Source: Candidatus Gastranaerophilales bacterium
GTDB lineage: Bacteria > Cyanobacteriota > Vampirovibrionia > Gastranaerophilales > Gastranaerophilaceae
NCBI GenBank assembly: GCA_944327245.1
Contig: CALVHD010000005.1
Coordinates: 1 to 64,000, forward strand
Direction: 5' to 3'
DNA: 64,000 nt
The notes under the pieces: model-generated
Database searches by the model: none
The model's input: the letters and a program-made list of their open reading frames with translations, nothing else
Told to the model about the DNA's origin: nothing
Part shown: one piece after another, positions 53,201-62,037 of the stretch
Position numbering within the stretch: position 1 is the first letter of the stretch
How the letters are laid out: each line of letters begins with the position of its first letter
Made by a program: the position numbers and the translations under genes

Positions 53201-53586
53201 ATATTCAATATATTAAAACACAAGGCACAAATATGAGCACATATCTTGAAGGCAGGGTTAATATGCTATCTAAATATTGTGCTGTAAAAGTATATGGCAA
53301 AATTCCAACTTCTATGGTTAACATTATGGGTAATATAGGCAGTTTCACAACAAATCAGATTGTAAACAAGATGTCTGATGATGCTAAAGAAATTATTAAA
53401 TCAATAACAATATCACCGATAGAAAAAATGCTCTCAACTAAAATTCCTGATGAATATATTGAAAAAATTCCGCCTCTGACTGTTTCAAATATGCCTACAA
53501 GAGAATTTATGGTTATAATAAACGGTCCTGTTGAACAGAAATCCTCTGTTAAATATTTCAAGTGGAACTTAAAAGAAACAAACTAA
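50212..53586 (+). CDS. AsmA-like protein (1124 residues) cotranscribed with tonB-exbBDD
   Basis: A single N-terminal membrane helix (about residues 38-62, FLSFITIVGITYLTYLFLL core) after a basic cytoplasmic tail anchors about 1060 residues of beta-rich sequence in the periplasm. The C-terminal domain (GDFKTIEGTFKIDNSWI, QGTNMSTYLEGRVNML, VYGKIPTSM, FKWNL end) aligns with the end of the larger protein at 41652-46013. AsmA-family proteins form hydrophobic bridges for lipids between membranes. It starts one base after the second ExbD stop, so it is surely part of the same transcript; this suggests that proton-motive-force machinery and the lipid-bridge protein function together. The actual cargo is unknown. 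Confidence 0.82.
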   Translation: MIIYYKKNTIKKIKSVLSEIKYKRSVNRAPFFAFLKLLFLSFITIVGITYLTYLFLLPNFINENKIEAYVNNYLTKNTKLILDIEGFKMYPNYKFNLGLKADKISLKYSKNKDFLTLDKPNIELNLITLLFNYIDLNKIKAQKITLNTNFTKNKKYSCFDYFSPEILGDKYDNSKFELRNIKILVDKFDLNIYDENVKKNFYLKANEVKLTSSYFNNKGQRPFNIKAKGFSAAGNNKIADFNLNLNFKLKQKTIKRYRKIIEKLNYNPLIYADKYNFKAFIGVDLKITPLDERLNIDGEVNLKDYSFNIDNIRIPKNNLQLLFKGDKIISNCDFNLIKNQFIKIKSVTSISKNKFIELKLSSNDINLKELSVIINAFNRILNINLKYDEIILNGFANADLYIKSNFKTINSNGTLKIKDASIVHKKTGFKIKDINSNVNFANNKINILNTYAYINNSKFYLDGLIDEKTNLNLTLHSDLINIAQLLTILKSTPVLSSVLKNLEDCDFKDGFFKTQARIKGNLKNPLIETNSTIKNLKIYLKPYKTNISTNEVVISANPKNNKLDFIEILASNNKIKNQNNLIIIPKLNLKINENDILIEQSKLYIDKISADFQGAINSYKTKEAQINLSLNGLIPQHNKLIIIKNKAPQLKTNITIKKDIMEIKNLNLISDNKNIIDIKGIISKLSKNPEFNNLKINIPEKISLILPQLDNTSLIASGKIELLGNIKKPDINADLTINNLNYKPYYLNIKDMLLNIKNSKAYINIIKGRLVDSDFDLIAEGKYKNNLIDIDFLNIQSNYINLSVLEKLNQNTQSLNTIPIKIQNLKGNIMALEMMDILFNSIYFEGSLENNILNLSHYSANVFNGSASGSININLKNNKIKTQTILKEINVRLLSNQIKEFSIAASGKLSALTNVEFQGFNYSLITKTLKGYIKFNINDGELSQFAKLERYLQAGNILSQSILKLSLNSALSAVTKQNTGDFKTIEGTFKIDNSWINIQYIKTQGTNMSTYLEGRVNMLSKYCAVKVYGKIPTSMVNIMGNIGSFTTNQIVNKMSDDAKEIIKSITISPIEKMLSTKIPDEYIEKIPPLTVSNMPTREFMVIINGPVEQKSSVKYFKWNLKETN

Positions 53587-53648
53587 AACATAAAAAAATA
53601 ATTAAGAAATTAAGGTTTTTTAATTTTTAGATATAAGATAATAGTATT

Positions 53649-54704
53649 ATGAAATACAAAGATTATTATGAAATACTTGGTGTTCAAAGAAACGCCTCAC
53701 AACAAGAAATTAAATCAGCATACAGAAAACTGGCCAGAAAATATCATCCGGATGTTAACAAAGCACCCGATGCACAAGCTAAGTTTAAAGATATAAATGA
53801 AGCTTATGAAGTTTTAGGTGATGACAACAAAAGGAAAAGATATGATCAATTGGGTTCAGCTTGGCAGCAAGGTGCAGATTTTACACCTCCACCGGAGTTT
53901 GAAGGCTTTAATTTTTCAAACTTTGGACAAGGCAGCTCACAAGCAGGCGGCTTTTCTGATTTCTTTTCTGCAATTTTTGGCGATATATTAAGCCAACAAC
54001 AAGGACAAACAAGGTCATATTCATCCGGTAATTTTGGCGGAGGTTTTTCTGGTTTTGGAGATTTTTCGCAATTTCAAAATTCAAGAACTTCAAGACAAAA
54101 TAGAACTTCTGAAACCAAAAAAGAAGAAAACCTTGATATAATACAAAATGTTATTTTAAATGTAGACGACTTAATTAATTGCCCAAAAAAATCAATTACA
54201 ATTACATTCTATCAGCCATGCCAAGTTTGCCATGGTTCAAAACAAGGTTTTTGCTCAAACTGTTCATCAACAGGCATTGAAAAAATAACTAAAAACCTAA
54301 CCTTTAAAGTACCGAAATTTGTTAAACAGGGTCAAAAAATAAGACTTAAAGGTGAAGGTAAAATTGGCAACTATGGTGCAAAAGGCGATGTTTACCTTGT
54401 AGTTAAAATTGAAGATAAAAACTATGAAATTGATGGCGAAAATTTAATAAAAGATGTAGAAATATTGCCTTATGAAGCTGTTTTAGGCTGCGAAACTCAA
54501 ATTGTTGCACCGTCGGGTAAATATAAAATTAAAATTCCACCTTTAACCTCTTCAGGCAAAAAACTAAGACTAAAAGGCATGGGATTAGCCAAAAAAGACG
54601 GAACAAAAGGAGATTTAGAAGCAAGAATTAAAATAAAAGTTCCAAACAATCTAACCCCTGAAGCCAAGGAATTATACGAAAAACTAAAAAAAATAAATTC
54701 ATAA
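53649..54704 (+). CDS. DnaJ-family co-chaperone with a single remaining zinc site
   Basis: The N-terminal J domain (residues 5-68) has the HPD tripeptide at 33-35 that stimulates DnaK ATPase. It is followed by a Gly/Phe/Ser-rich linker (70-150). The zinc domain has only four Cys: 191, 194, 202 and 205 (CQVCHG and CSNCSS), compared with eight in standard DnaJ, enough for one zinc. The C-terminal substrate-binding domains ([43 protein letters not shown]) are complete. It is therefore between DnaJ (two zinc sites) and CbpA (none). DnaK and GrpE genes are not in the window. Confidence 0.88.
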   Translation: MKYKDYYEILGVQRNASQQEIKSAYRKLARKYHPDVNKAPDAQAKFKDINEAYEVLGDDNKRKRYDQLGSAWQQGADFTPPPEFEGFNFSNFGQGSSQAGGFSDFFSAIFGDILSQQQGQTRSYSSGNFGGGFSGFGDFSQFQNSRTSRQNRTSETKKEENLDIIQNVILNVDDLINCPKKSITITFYQPCQVCHGSKQGFCSNCSSTGIEKITKNLTFKVPKFVKQGQKIRLKGEGKIGNYGAKGDVYLVVKIEDKNYEIDGENLIKDVEILPYEAVLGCETQIVAPSGKYKIKIPPLTSSGKKLRLKGMGLAKKDGTKGDLEARIKIKVPNNLTPEAKELYEKLKKINS

Positions 54705-54731
54705 AAAGATGTGTTAACACATCTTTTTTTT
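54703..54731 (+). terminator. Terminator after the DnaJ-like gene
   Basis: AAAAAGATGTGTT (54703-54715) and AACACATCTTTTT (54716-54728) form a perfect stem ending in a T tract. It overlaps the stop codon. Confidence 0.88.
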
Positions 54732-54848
54732 ATGCTTTAATTTTATTATACTTTTGTCTATTATTAAAATAACGGATAAACTGTATAATAAAGTAGTAAG
54801 ACACTAGAATTAAAACTGTTTATTATACTGTCGAATATAGGAGTTAGC

Positions 54849-56081
54849 ATGAGTACTGAAATCAAATCTGCAACTAAAAAACTTTCTAAAACCAGATTTT
54901 GGATAATATTAATTCTCTGTATCATAGGAATGCTGCTCAGTATTGAATTGAGCTACATTTTCTATAAAACAAACTTCTTAAGCAATTTTGCTCCGAGTTT
55001 TTGTTCGATATCAAATTTAATTGATTGCGATGGAGTTGCTCAAACATCTTATGCGCTAACTTTTGGAGTGCCAAATGCTCTTTGGGGAATTGTTTTATAT
55101 TTATTATTTATCTTTTTATTATTTGTTGATAAAATTCAAGAAAAATTCAAAAACACAATTTTTGACGTATTTGAAAACCCAAGAAGCTATATTGCAACAA
55201 TAGGTTTAATATCTTTTTGTTTATCTATGGTTTTGGCAGGTATATCAATTTTTAAAATAGACAAAATTTGTGTACTTTGTTTTTGCGTTTATTTTGTCAA
55301 CTTTTTTATCGCCTTGACTGCTAACTCAAAAGGTTTATTTTATCAAGACATTAAAACCACAATCATAGATTTCATTAAAGGTGCTAAAAAATATTTCATT
55401 CTTTTTATAATTGTATTAATTGCTTTCATTGGAACTTTGGTCTTTATAGATAAATCAATGGTATTTTCACCAAAACTCAAAAAAGAAAAACAAATGAAGG
55501 AATTTTATGAAGCAAAAACAAATAAATATGCAATTAAAGGAAATGTTTTAGGAAAAGAAAATGCCCTTGTTAAAATAAACATCTATAGCGACTTTAATTG
55601 CCCTTTCTGTAAAATTGTAAACATAATGCTACATAAAGCAGCAAAAGATAAAAATGTCCTTGTTCAAGACATAAACTTCCCTCTGGATACGTCTTGTAAT
55701 CATAAAATAGGTTCAACTCTGGGAGGTCACGAAAATTCTTGTTTATATGCTAGATATGCAATAGCAGCAAAAAAACAAGGTCAATACTGGGGTGCTGCAA
55801 ATGTTCTTTTCTATAATAATCCATCAACTCCCGATGAAATAATTAAAGAATTTAAAAAAGCACATTTAAATCTTGATATAAATCAATTAAATTATGATGC
55901 AAACAGTCCTGATACTTATGCTCAATTAGAAAACGAAATAAATAAAGCAGCAAGTAAAGGAATAAATGGAACACCCGTTATTGAAATCGAAGGAATACAA
56001 TATCTGGGCGCTCTTCCTTATGATGATTTAATACAAAAAATTGATCTTGCTCATAAAAGAGCACTAATTGATAAAAGGTAA
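54849..56081 (+). CDS. VKOR-DsbA fusion: membrane quinone-linked thiol oxidase with thioredoxin-like domain
   Basis: A vitamin K epoxide reductase domain (residues 18-160, four to five helices) has the loop pair Cys52 and Cys60 (FCSISNLIDC) and the active-site pair Cys141/144 (CVLC). After another helix near 180-202 comes a DsbA/thioredoxin-like periplasmic domain with the CPFC site (251-254) and cis-proline in GINGTPV. It makes disulfide bonds in exported proteins and passes electrons to quinone. Cyanobacterial VKOR homologues are also fused to a thioredoxin-like domain, which fits the suggested lineage, although here the domain is DsbA-like with its own signal anchor. queH follows 12 bases later. 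Confidence 0.9.
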   Translation: MSTEIKSATKKLSKTRFWIILILCIIGMLLSIELSYIFYKTNFLSNFAPSFCSISNLIDCDGVAQTSYALTFGVPNALWGIVLYLLFIFLLFVDKIQEKFKNTIFDVFENPRSYIATIGLISFCLSMVLAGISIFKIDKICVLCFCVYFVNFFIALTANSKGLFYQDIKTTIIDFIKGAKKYFILFIIVLIAFIGTLVFIDKSMVFSPKLKKEKQMKEFYEAKTNKYAIKGNVLGKENALVKINIYSDFNCPFCKIVNIMLHKAAKDKNVLVQDINFPLDTSCNHKIGSTLGGHENSCLYARYAIAAKKQGQYWGAANVLFYNNPSTPDEIIKEFKKAHLNLDINQLNYDANSPDTYAQLENEINKAASKGINGTPVIEIEGIQYLGALPYDDLIQKIDLAHKRALIDKR

Positions 56082-56093
56082 TAATCTGAAGTA

Positions 56094-56633
56094 ATGAAAA
56101 AGATAATACTACATGCTTGTTGTGCGCCTTGCGCGTCATATCCGATAAAAAAACTGCTTTTGGATGGCTTCAAGCCTGTAGTATTTTTTTATAATCCAAA
56201 CATTTTTCCTTACAAAGAATATAAAATAAGAAAAGATGAACTTGAACAATATTGCAAAAAAAATAATATTGATTTTTTTGAAGAAAAATATGATATAAAA
56301 GAATTTTACAACAGCATTAAAGGGCTTGAAAAAGAGCCCGAAAAAGGTAAGCGATGTGCGGTTTGTTTTAATTTAAGATTAAAAAAAACAGCAGAATTTG
56401 CACTAAAAAATAATATTGAATATTTTACAACTACTTTAAGCGTTTCGCCTCATAAAAATTTTAATACTATTTTAGAGCAAGGAAAAATAATCGAACATCA
56501 AACAGGTGTTAAATTTTTAGAATACAACTTCAAAAAACAAGACGGTTTTAAAATTTCAAGACAAATAGCAAAAGAAAACAATATGTATTTCCAACAATAT
56601 TGCGGTTGCGAATTTTCAATAAGAAAAAATTAA
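56094..56633 (+). CDS. queH: Epoxyqueuosine reductase QueH
   Basis: QueH reduces epoxyqueuosine to queuosine in the tRNA wobble position and replaces the cobalamin-dependent QueG in many anaerobes. The opening LHACCAPCASYPI, NPNIFPYKEY, the RCAVCFNLRL cluster site, TTTLSVSPHKN and CGCEFS near the end are the family's conserved Cys and substrate residues. At 179 residues it has the usual length. It lies 12 bases after the VKOR gene. Other queuosine genes are not in the window. Confidence 0.92.
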   Translation: MKKIILHACCAPCASYPIKKLLLDGFKPVVFFYNPNIFPYKEYKIRKDELEQYCKKNNIDFFEEKYDIKEFYNSIKGLEKEPEKGKRCAVCFNLRLKKTAEFALKNNIEYFTTTLSVSPHKNFNTILEQGKIIEHQTGVKFLEYNFKKQDGFKISRQIAKENNMYFQQYCGCEFSIRKN

Positions 56634-56760
56634 ATGCACTTTTATTTTTTTAAATATAAAAAACTAATACAAAAATATGATTTAAATCTTTGTGCCTACG
56701 TATTTTACACGATTTTTTAAAAATTTCAAGTCTTTTGTAAAATTTTATTAAGCCGAAATC

Positions 56761-56788
56761 TTGACCCCTATTATTTAGCCAATATAAT
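56761..56788 (+). promoter_or_regulatory. Sigma-70-type promoter for rpoB-rpoC1-rpoC2
   Basis: TTGACC (56761-56766) and TATAAT (56783-56788) are separated by 16 bases. The predicted leader of about 130 bases contains a hairpin CAAAAAAG (56820-56827) / CTTTTTTG (56831-56838). It is followed by a TTAGAGG ribosome site before the ATG at 56924. The remaining 56634-56760 sequence shows no gene. Confidence 0.7.
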
Positions 56789-56923
56789 TAATAAAGTCTA
56801 ATAAAATGTTGCATTATGGCAAAAAAGCAGCTTTTTTGACATAAAAAGCTAAAAATCGGATAAGAAAGCCACTTTGCACTATTTTAGAATTAAATTGTAA
56901 TTACATATATTAGAGGTATTTAG

Positions 56924-59900
56924 ATGACAACAACTGAAAAAGCACGCCGTGTTACTCCTCAAGGCATTCCTGCGACACGCCTGGCGGATTTACCCGACTT
57001 GATTGAAGTGCAAAAAAAATCATTCGAGCAATTCTTAAAAGAAGGCTTAAAAGAGGAATTACTTTCATTCAGCCCCATTAAGGACTACACAGGCAGACTG
57101 GAATTACACTTCTTACCAAACTATACATTCGATAAACCAAAATATACAATTGAAGAAGCAAGAATACACGATGCAACTTATGCTAAACAACTTCGTGTAA
57201 TGATGCGTTTAGTTAACCGTGACAGCGGTGAAATTAAAGAACAAGAAGTTTATATCGGCGATATTCCTACAATGACAGATAAAGGTACTTTTATCGTAAA
57301 CGGTGCCGAACGTGTTATTGTATCTCAAATTGTACGTTCTCCCGGTATTTACTATAAAAAAGAAGTTTCTCCAACAGGTAAACGTCTATATAACGCAACA
57401 TTAATTCCTAACCGCGGAGCATGGTTAAAAATTGAAACAGATTCTAATGACCTTGTTTATGTAAAAATCGATAAAAACAGAAAAATTTTAGCTACAACTC
57501 TATTAAAAGCACTGGGTATTACCCCTGTTGAAATGGAAACATTGTTCACTCACTTTGATTTCTTAAAGAAAACGCTTGATAAAGATACAGCTCAAACAAC
57601 AGATGAAGCTTTAGTAGAAGTATATAAAAAATTAAGACCCGGCGATCCTGCTACTCCAGCCGGCGGTCGTTCAATCTTAGAAGCTCGTTTCTTTGATGAA
57701 AAGAAATATGATATCGGCAAAGTTGGCCGTTACAAATTAAATAAAAAATTAGGTTTAAACCTGCCTGAAACACAAAGAACAATTACAATTCAAGATATTG
57801 TTGCAGGTATTGAATATTTAATCAACCTAACTTATGATGAAGGCACTCTTGATGATATTGACCACTTAGGAAACAGAAGAATCCGCTCAGTTGGCGAATT
57901 GCTTCAAAACCAATTCAGAGTTGGTTTATCAAGAATTGAAAGAATAGTTAAAGAAAGAATGACTCTGCAAGATTCAGAAACTTTAACTCCTCTAAACCTT
58001 TTAAATACAAAGCCATTAGTTGCTTCATTGAAAGAATTCTTTGGTTCATCACAATTATCACAATTTATGGACCAAACAAATCCATTAGCTGAATTAACAC
58101 ACAAACGTCGTATTTCAGCTCTTGGACCCGGTGGTTTAATGAGAGAAAGAGCAGGATTTGCGGTTCGTGACATCCACCCTTCTCACTACGGTCGTTTATG
58201 TCCTGTTGAAACACCTGAAGGACCTAACGCAGGTTTGATTAACTCACTTGCAACTCACGCTAGAGTTAACGACTATGGCTTTATTGAAACACCATTCTTT
58301 GTTGTTAAAGATGGTCAAGTAACAGATGAAGTTCACTACCTGACAGCAGACGAAGATGAAAACTATCGTGTAGCTCCTGCTGATATTGAACTTACAAAAG
58401 ACAGAAAAATCAAAGACCCATATGTTCCTGTTCGTTATCGTTCAGAATTCACAATGGGTGAATCTACAAAAGTTGACTATGTTGGTGTTTCACCAATTCA
58501 AATTATATCAGTTGCAACATCTTTAATTCCGTTCATTGAACACGATGACGCTAACCGTGCTCTGATGGGTTCTAACATGCAACGTCAAGCAGTACCTCTT
58601 TTAGTTACTCAAAGACCGGTTGTTGGTACAGGTCTTGAAGGTCGTGTTGCAAAAGACTCAGGAATGGTTGCAGTTTCAACTGTTGATGGTGAAGTTGTAA
58701 AAGTTATGGGTGAAGAAATCCATATCAAAGACAATGAAGGCAACATTCACCAATATCAACTGTTAAAATATGTTCGTTCTAACCAAGATACTTGTATTAA
58801 CCAAAAACCGATTGTAAAAGAAGGTGATATGGTTAAAGCAGGCGACGTTATTGCTGATGGTGCTTCAACCAATATGGGTGAATTATCACTGGGTAAAAAC
58901 GTTCTTGTAGCATATATGCCTTGGGAAGGTTATAACTACGAAGATGCTATCTTAATTAATGAAAGATTAGTATATGATGATGTATTTACATCATTACACA
59001 TTGAAAAATTAGAAATTGACGCACGTCAAACAAAACTTGGACCTGAAGAAATAACTCGTGAAATTCCAAATGTTTCTGAAGATTCAATAAGACACTTGGA
59101 TGAACGCGGTATTGTAAGAATTGGTGCAAGAGTATATGCAGATGATGTTCTTGTTGGTAAAATCACTCCAAAAGGCGAATCAGAACATCCGCCGGAAGAA
59201 AAACTATTGAGAGCAATTTTTGCCGAAAAAGCACGTGACGTTAAAGATAATTCCCTAAGAGTTCCACACGGTGAAGGCGGCAGGGTAGTCGACGTTAAAG
59301 TATTCGACAGAGAAAAAGGCGATGAACTGCCTCCTGGCGCAAATACAGTTATTAGAGTTTATATTGCTCAAAAACGTAAGGTATCAGTTGGTGATAAATT
59401 ATCAGGTCGTCATGGTAACAAAGGTATCGTTTCAAGAATATTACCAAAAGAAGATATGCCATTTTTACCTGACGGAACTCCGATTGATATCGTGTTGAAT
59501 CCTCTGGGTGTTCCTTCACGTATGAACGTTGGTCAAACATACGAACACTTATTAGGTATGGCAGCATATCTAACAGGTAATCACTATGAATCTCCATTAT
59601 TTGATGAAATGTACGGAGCTAACCAATCAGAAATGAACACTAAAGCCGAACTTATTAAAGGTATAAAAGAAAAAGGCGTTGATTGGGTTAGAGAAGATGG
59701 TAAAGTAACACTATATGACGGAAGAACAGGTGAACCATTTGATGAACCTATTGCAGTTGGTATTTCATATATCCTAAAACTTGTTCACTTGGTTGATGAT
59801 AAAATCCACGCTCGTTCAACCGGTCCATACTCACTTGTTACTCAACAACCTCTTGGCGGTAAAGCGCAATTCGGTGGTCAAAGATTCGGTGAAATGGAAG

Positions 59901-60238
59901 TTTGGGCACTTGAAGCATATGGCGCAGCTTATACACTACAAGAAATGTTAACAATCAAGTCAGATGATGTTAACGGTAGATCAAGAGCTTATGAAGCTAT
60001 TGTTAAAGGCGACAACATACCAAGACCCGGTATTCCTGAGTCATTCAAGGTATTAGTTCGCGAACTTCAAAGTATTGGCTTAGATATTGCAGTATCTAAA
60101 AAAGGCGGAGAAGAAGTAGATTTAATGTCTGATACTGATGATTTAAGAAAATCAGCTCCAAAAAGAGTATTATCAGATATAGATTCCGAGCTTCTTAACA
60201 TCGGCTTTTTAGATACAAATATGAACTTTAAAGATTAA
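56924..60238 (+). CDS. rpoB: DNA-directed RNA polymerase subunit beta
   Basis: The 1104-residue beta subunit is complete and of cyanobacterial size. Clear landmarks include the opening [10 protein letters not shown] region, the rifampicin-pocket block [33 protein letters not shown] (read here as [17 protein letters not shown] and [11 protein letters not shown]), the [15 protein letters not shown] phrase, the catalytic-region ILPKEDMP and GRHGNKGI, and the C-terminal [24 protein letters not shown]. It contains the usual rifampicin-sensitive type residues at [12 protein letters not shown]. It has its own promoter rather than being fused to rplJL. Confidence 0.97.
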   Translation: MTTTEKARRVTPQGIPATRLADLPDLIEVQKKSFEQFLKEGLKEELLSFSPIKDYTGRLELHFLPNYTFDKPKYTIEEARIHDATYAKQLRVMMRLVNRDSGEIKEQEVYIGDIPTMTDKGTFIVNGAERVIVSQIVRSPGIYYKKEVSPTGKRLYNATLIPNRGAWLKIETDSNDLVYVKIDKNRKILATTLLKALGITPVEMETLFTHFDFLKKTLDKDTAQTTDEALVEVYKKLRPGDPATPAGGRSILEARFFDEKKYDIGKVGRYKLNKKLGLNLPETQRTITIQDIVAGIEYLINLTYDEGTLDDIDHLGNRRIRSVGELLQNQFRVGLSRIERIVKERMTLQDSETLTPLNLLNTKPLVASLKEFFGSSQLSQFMDQTNPLAELTHKRRISALGPGGLMRERAGFAVRDIHPSHYGRLCPVETPEGPNAGLINSLATHARVNDYGFIETPFFVVKDGQVTDEVHYLTADEDENYRVAPADIELTKDRKIKDPYVPVRYRSEFTMGESTKVDYVGVSPIQIISVATSLIPFIEHDDANRALMGSNMQRQAVPLLVTQRPVVGTGLEGRVAKDSGMVAVSTVDGEVVKVMGEEIHIKDNEGNIHQYQLLKYVRSNQDTCINQKPIVKEGDMVKAGDVIADGASTNMGELSLGKNVLVAYMPWEGYNYEDAILINERLVYDDVFTSLHIEKLEIDARQTKLGPEEITREIPNVSEDSIRHLDERGIVRIGARVYADDVLVGKITPKGESEHPPEEKLLRAIFAEKARDVKDNSLRVPHGEGGRVVDVKVFDREKGDELPPGANTVIRVYIAQKRKVSVGDKLSGRHGNKGIVSRILPKEDMPFLPDGTPIDIVLNPLGVPSRMNVGQTYEHLLGMAAYLTGNHYESPLFDEMYGANQSEMNTKAELIKGIKEKGVDWVREDGKVTLYDGRTGEPFDEPIAVGISYILKLVHLVDDKIHARSTGPYSLVTQQPLGGKAQFGGQRFGEMEVWALEAYGAAYTLQEMLTIKSDDVNGRSRAYEAIVKGDNIPRPGIPESFKVLVRELQSIGLDIAVSKKGGEEVDLMSDTDDLRKSAPKRVLSDIDSELLNIGFLDTNMNFKD

Positions 60239-60272
60239 TTAAACTAAGATTAATAAAATCAAAGGAGAATAA

Positions 60273-61985
60273 ATGTCTACAAGTATTGATTATTTTGATT
60301 ATATAAGAATTTCAATAGCTTCGCCTGAAAGAATTCTGAAATGGTCATACGGGGAAGTTACAAAACCCGAAACAATTAACTATAGAACACTTAAACCTGA
60401 ACGTGACGGCTTGTTCTGTGAAAAAATCTTTGGGCCTACAAAGGACTGGGAATGTTTTTGCGGAAAATATAAAAGAGTTCGCCACAAAGGTATAATTTGT
60501 GAACGTTGCGGCGTTGAAGTTACAGATTCAAAAGTAAGACGCCACAGAATGGGTCACATCAAGCTTGCTGCCCCTGTTTCACATATATGGTTTTTAAAAG
60601 GTATTCCTTCATATCTGGGTTTATTGCTTGATATGACCCTAAAAGACCTTGAACAAGTAATTTATTTCAATAACTATGTCGTTGTTGACGGAGCAGACAG
60701 CCCGTTTAAAAAATTCCAACTTTTAACAGAAGAAGAATACGAAGACTTCATTATGGAAAATGAAGACACAAAATTAAAAGTTGGTATCGGCGCTGAAGTT
60801 ATCAAAGAATTACTTTCTGAAATTAAATTAGAAGATTTGGCAAATGATATCAGAGCAGAACTTGAAAATGCAGGCGGTTCTGTTCAAAAAAGAGCTAAAT
60901 TAATCAAAAGATTAAGATTAGTTGAATCATTAATAGATTCAGGAACCGAACCAACATGGTTTATTATGGATGTGCTGCCTGTTACACCTCCTGATTTAAG
61001 ACCGATGGTACAGCTAGACGGCGGACGTTTTGCAACATCAGACTTAAATGACTTATACAGACGTGTAATTAACAGAAATAATCGTCTTTTAAGATTACTG
61101 GAAATGGGAGCACCCGAAATTATCGTAAGAAACGAAAAACGTATGCTTCAAGAAGCGGTTGATGCTCTTATCGATAACGGAAGACGCGGAAGAACGGTAG
61201 TTGGTCCAAACTCAAGACCTTTGAAATCACTATCAAATATCATCGAAGGTAAACAAGGTCGTTTCAGACAAAACCTATTAGGTAAACGTGTTGACTATTC
61301 AGGTCGTTCAGTTATCGTTGTAGGTCCGCAATTACAATTAAATCAATGCGGTCTACCAAAAGAAATGGCTATTGAATTATTTAAACCATTTGTTGTTAAC
61401 AAATTAATCGAAAGAGGACTTGTTCAAAACATTAAATCAGCTAAAAAGAAAATTGAACGCTCCGAAGCCGTTGTTTGGGATATCTTAGAAGAAGTTGTAG
61501 ATGGACACCCTGTAATGCTAAACCGTGCTCCAACCCTGCACAGACTTGGTATTCAAGCATTTGAACCGGTATTAGTTGAAGGTAGAGCTATTCAACTTCA
61601 TCCGTTGGTATGTACAGCATTCAATGCCGACTTCGATGGCGACCAAATGGCTGTTCACGTACCACTATCAATTGAAGCTCAAGCAGAAGCAAGAATGCTT
61701 ATGTTAGCAACAAATAACATATTAGCTCCTGCAACAGGCAAACCGATTATCACACCTACACAAGATATGGTACTTGGTATGTACTATTTAACAATTATTA
61801 AGGATCCTTCAGCTCCTATTAAAGGATACTTCCATGACTTTACAGATGTTATGGCAGCACACGCAACCGGAGTATTGAAGCTTCACGATAAAGTAATTGT
61901 TAGAGATGAAAACAATAACAGAATAGAAACGACTCCGGGAAGAATTATCTTCAACGAAGCTGTTAGAAAATCTGTTTTATCGTAG
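60273..61985 (+). CDS. rpoC1: DNA-directed RNA polymerase subunit gamma (RpoC1, N-terminal part of split beta')
   Basis: RpoC1 is the N-terminal half of the beta' subunit, which is split into two proteins in Cyanobacteria and their relatives. The zinc ribbon ([13 protein letters not shown] with CERCGVEV) and the active-site motif NADFDGDQ (residues 451-458), whose three Asp bind catalytic Mg, are both in this half. The protein ends at residue 570 (RKSVLS), downstream of the active site, and rpoC2 starts 52 bases later. AAAGGAG precedes the ATG. Confidence 0.96.
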   Translation: MSTSIDYFDYIRISIASPERILKWSYGEVTKPETINYRTLKPERDGLFCEKIFGPTKDWECFCGKYKRVRHKGIICERCGVEVTDSKVRRHRMGHIKLAAPVSHIWFLKGIPSYLGLLLDMTLKDLEQVIYFNNYVVVDGADSPFKKFQLLTEEEYEDFIMENEDTKLKVGIGAEVIKELLSEIKLEDLANDIRAELENAGGSVQKRAKLIKRLRLVESLIDSGTEPTWFIMDVLPVTPPDLRPMVQLDGGRFATSDLNDLYRRVINRNNRLLRLLEMGAPEIIVRNEKRMLQEAVDALIDNGRRGRTVVGPNSRPLKSLSNIIEGKQGRFRQNLLGKRVDYSGRSVIVVGPQLQLNQCGLPKEMAIELFKPFVVNKLIERGLVQNIKSAKKKIERSEAVVWDILEEVVDGHPVMLNRAPTLHRLGIQAFEPVLVEGRAIQLHPLVCTAFNADFDGDQMAVHVPLSIEAQAEARMLMLATNNILAPATGKPIITPTQDMVLGMYYLTIIKDPSAPIKGYFHDFTDVMAAHATGVLKLHDKVIVRDENNNRIETTPGRIIFNEAVRKSVLS

Positions 61986-62037
61986 GAAATTCTTAATAAA
62001 TTAGTTAAAATTAAACAAAATGAGGTAAAAATAAAAA

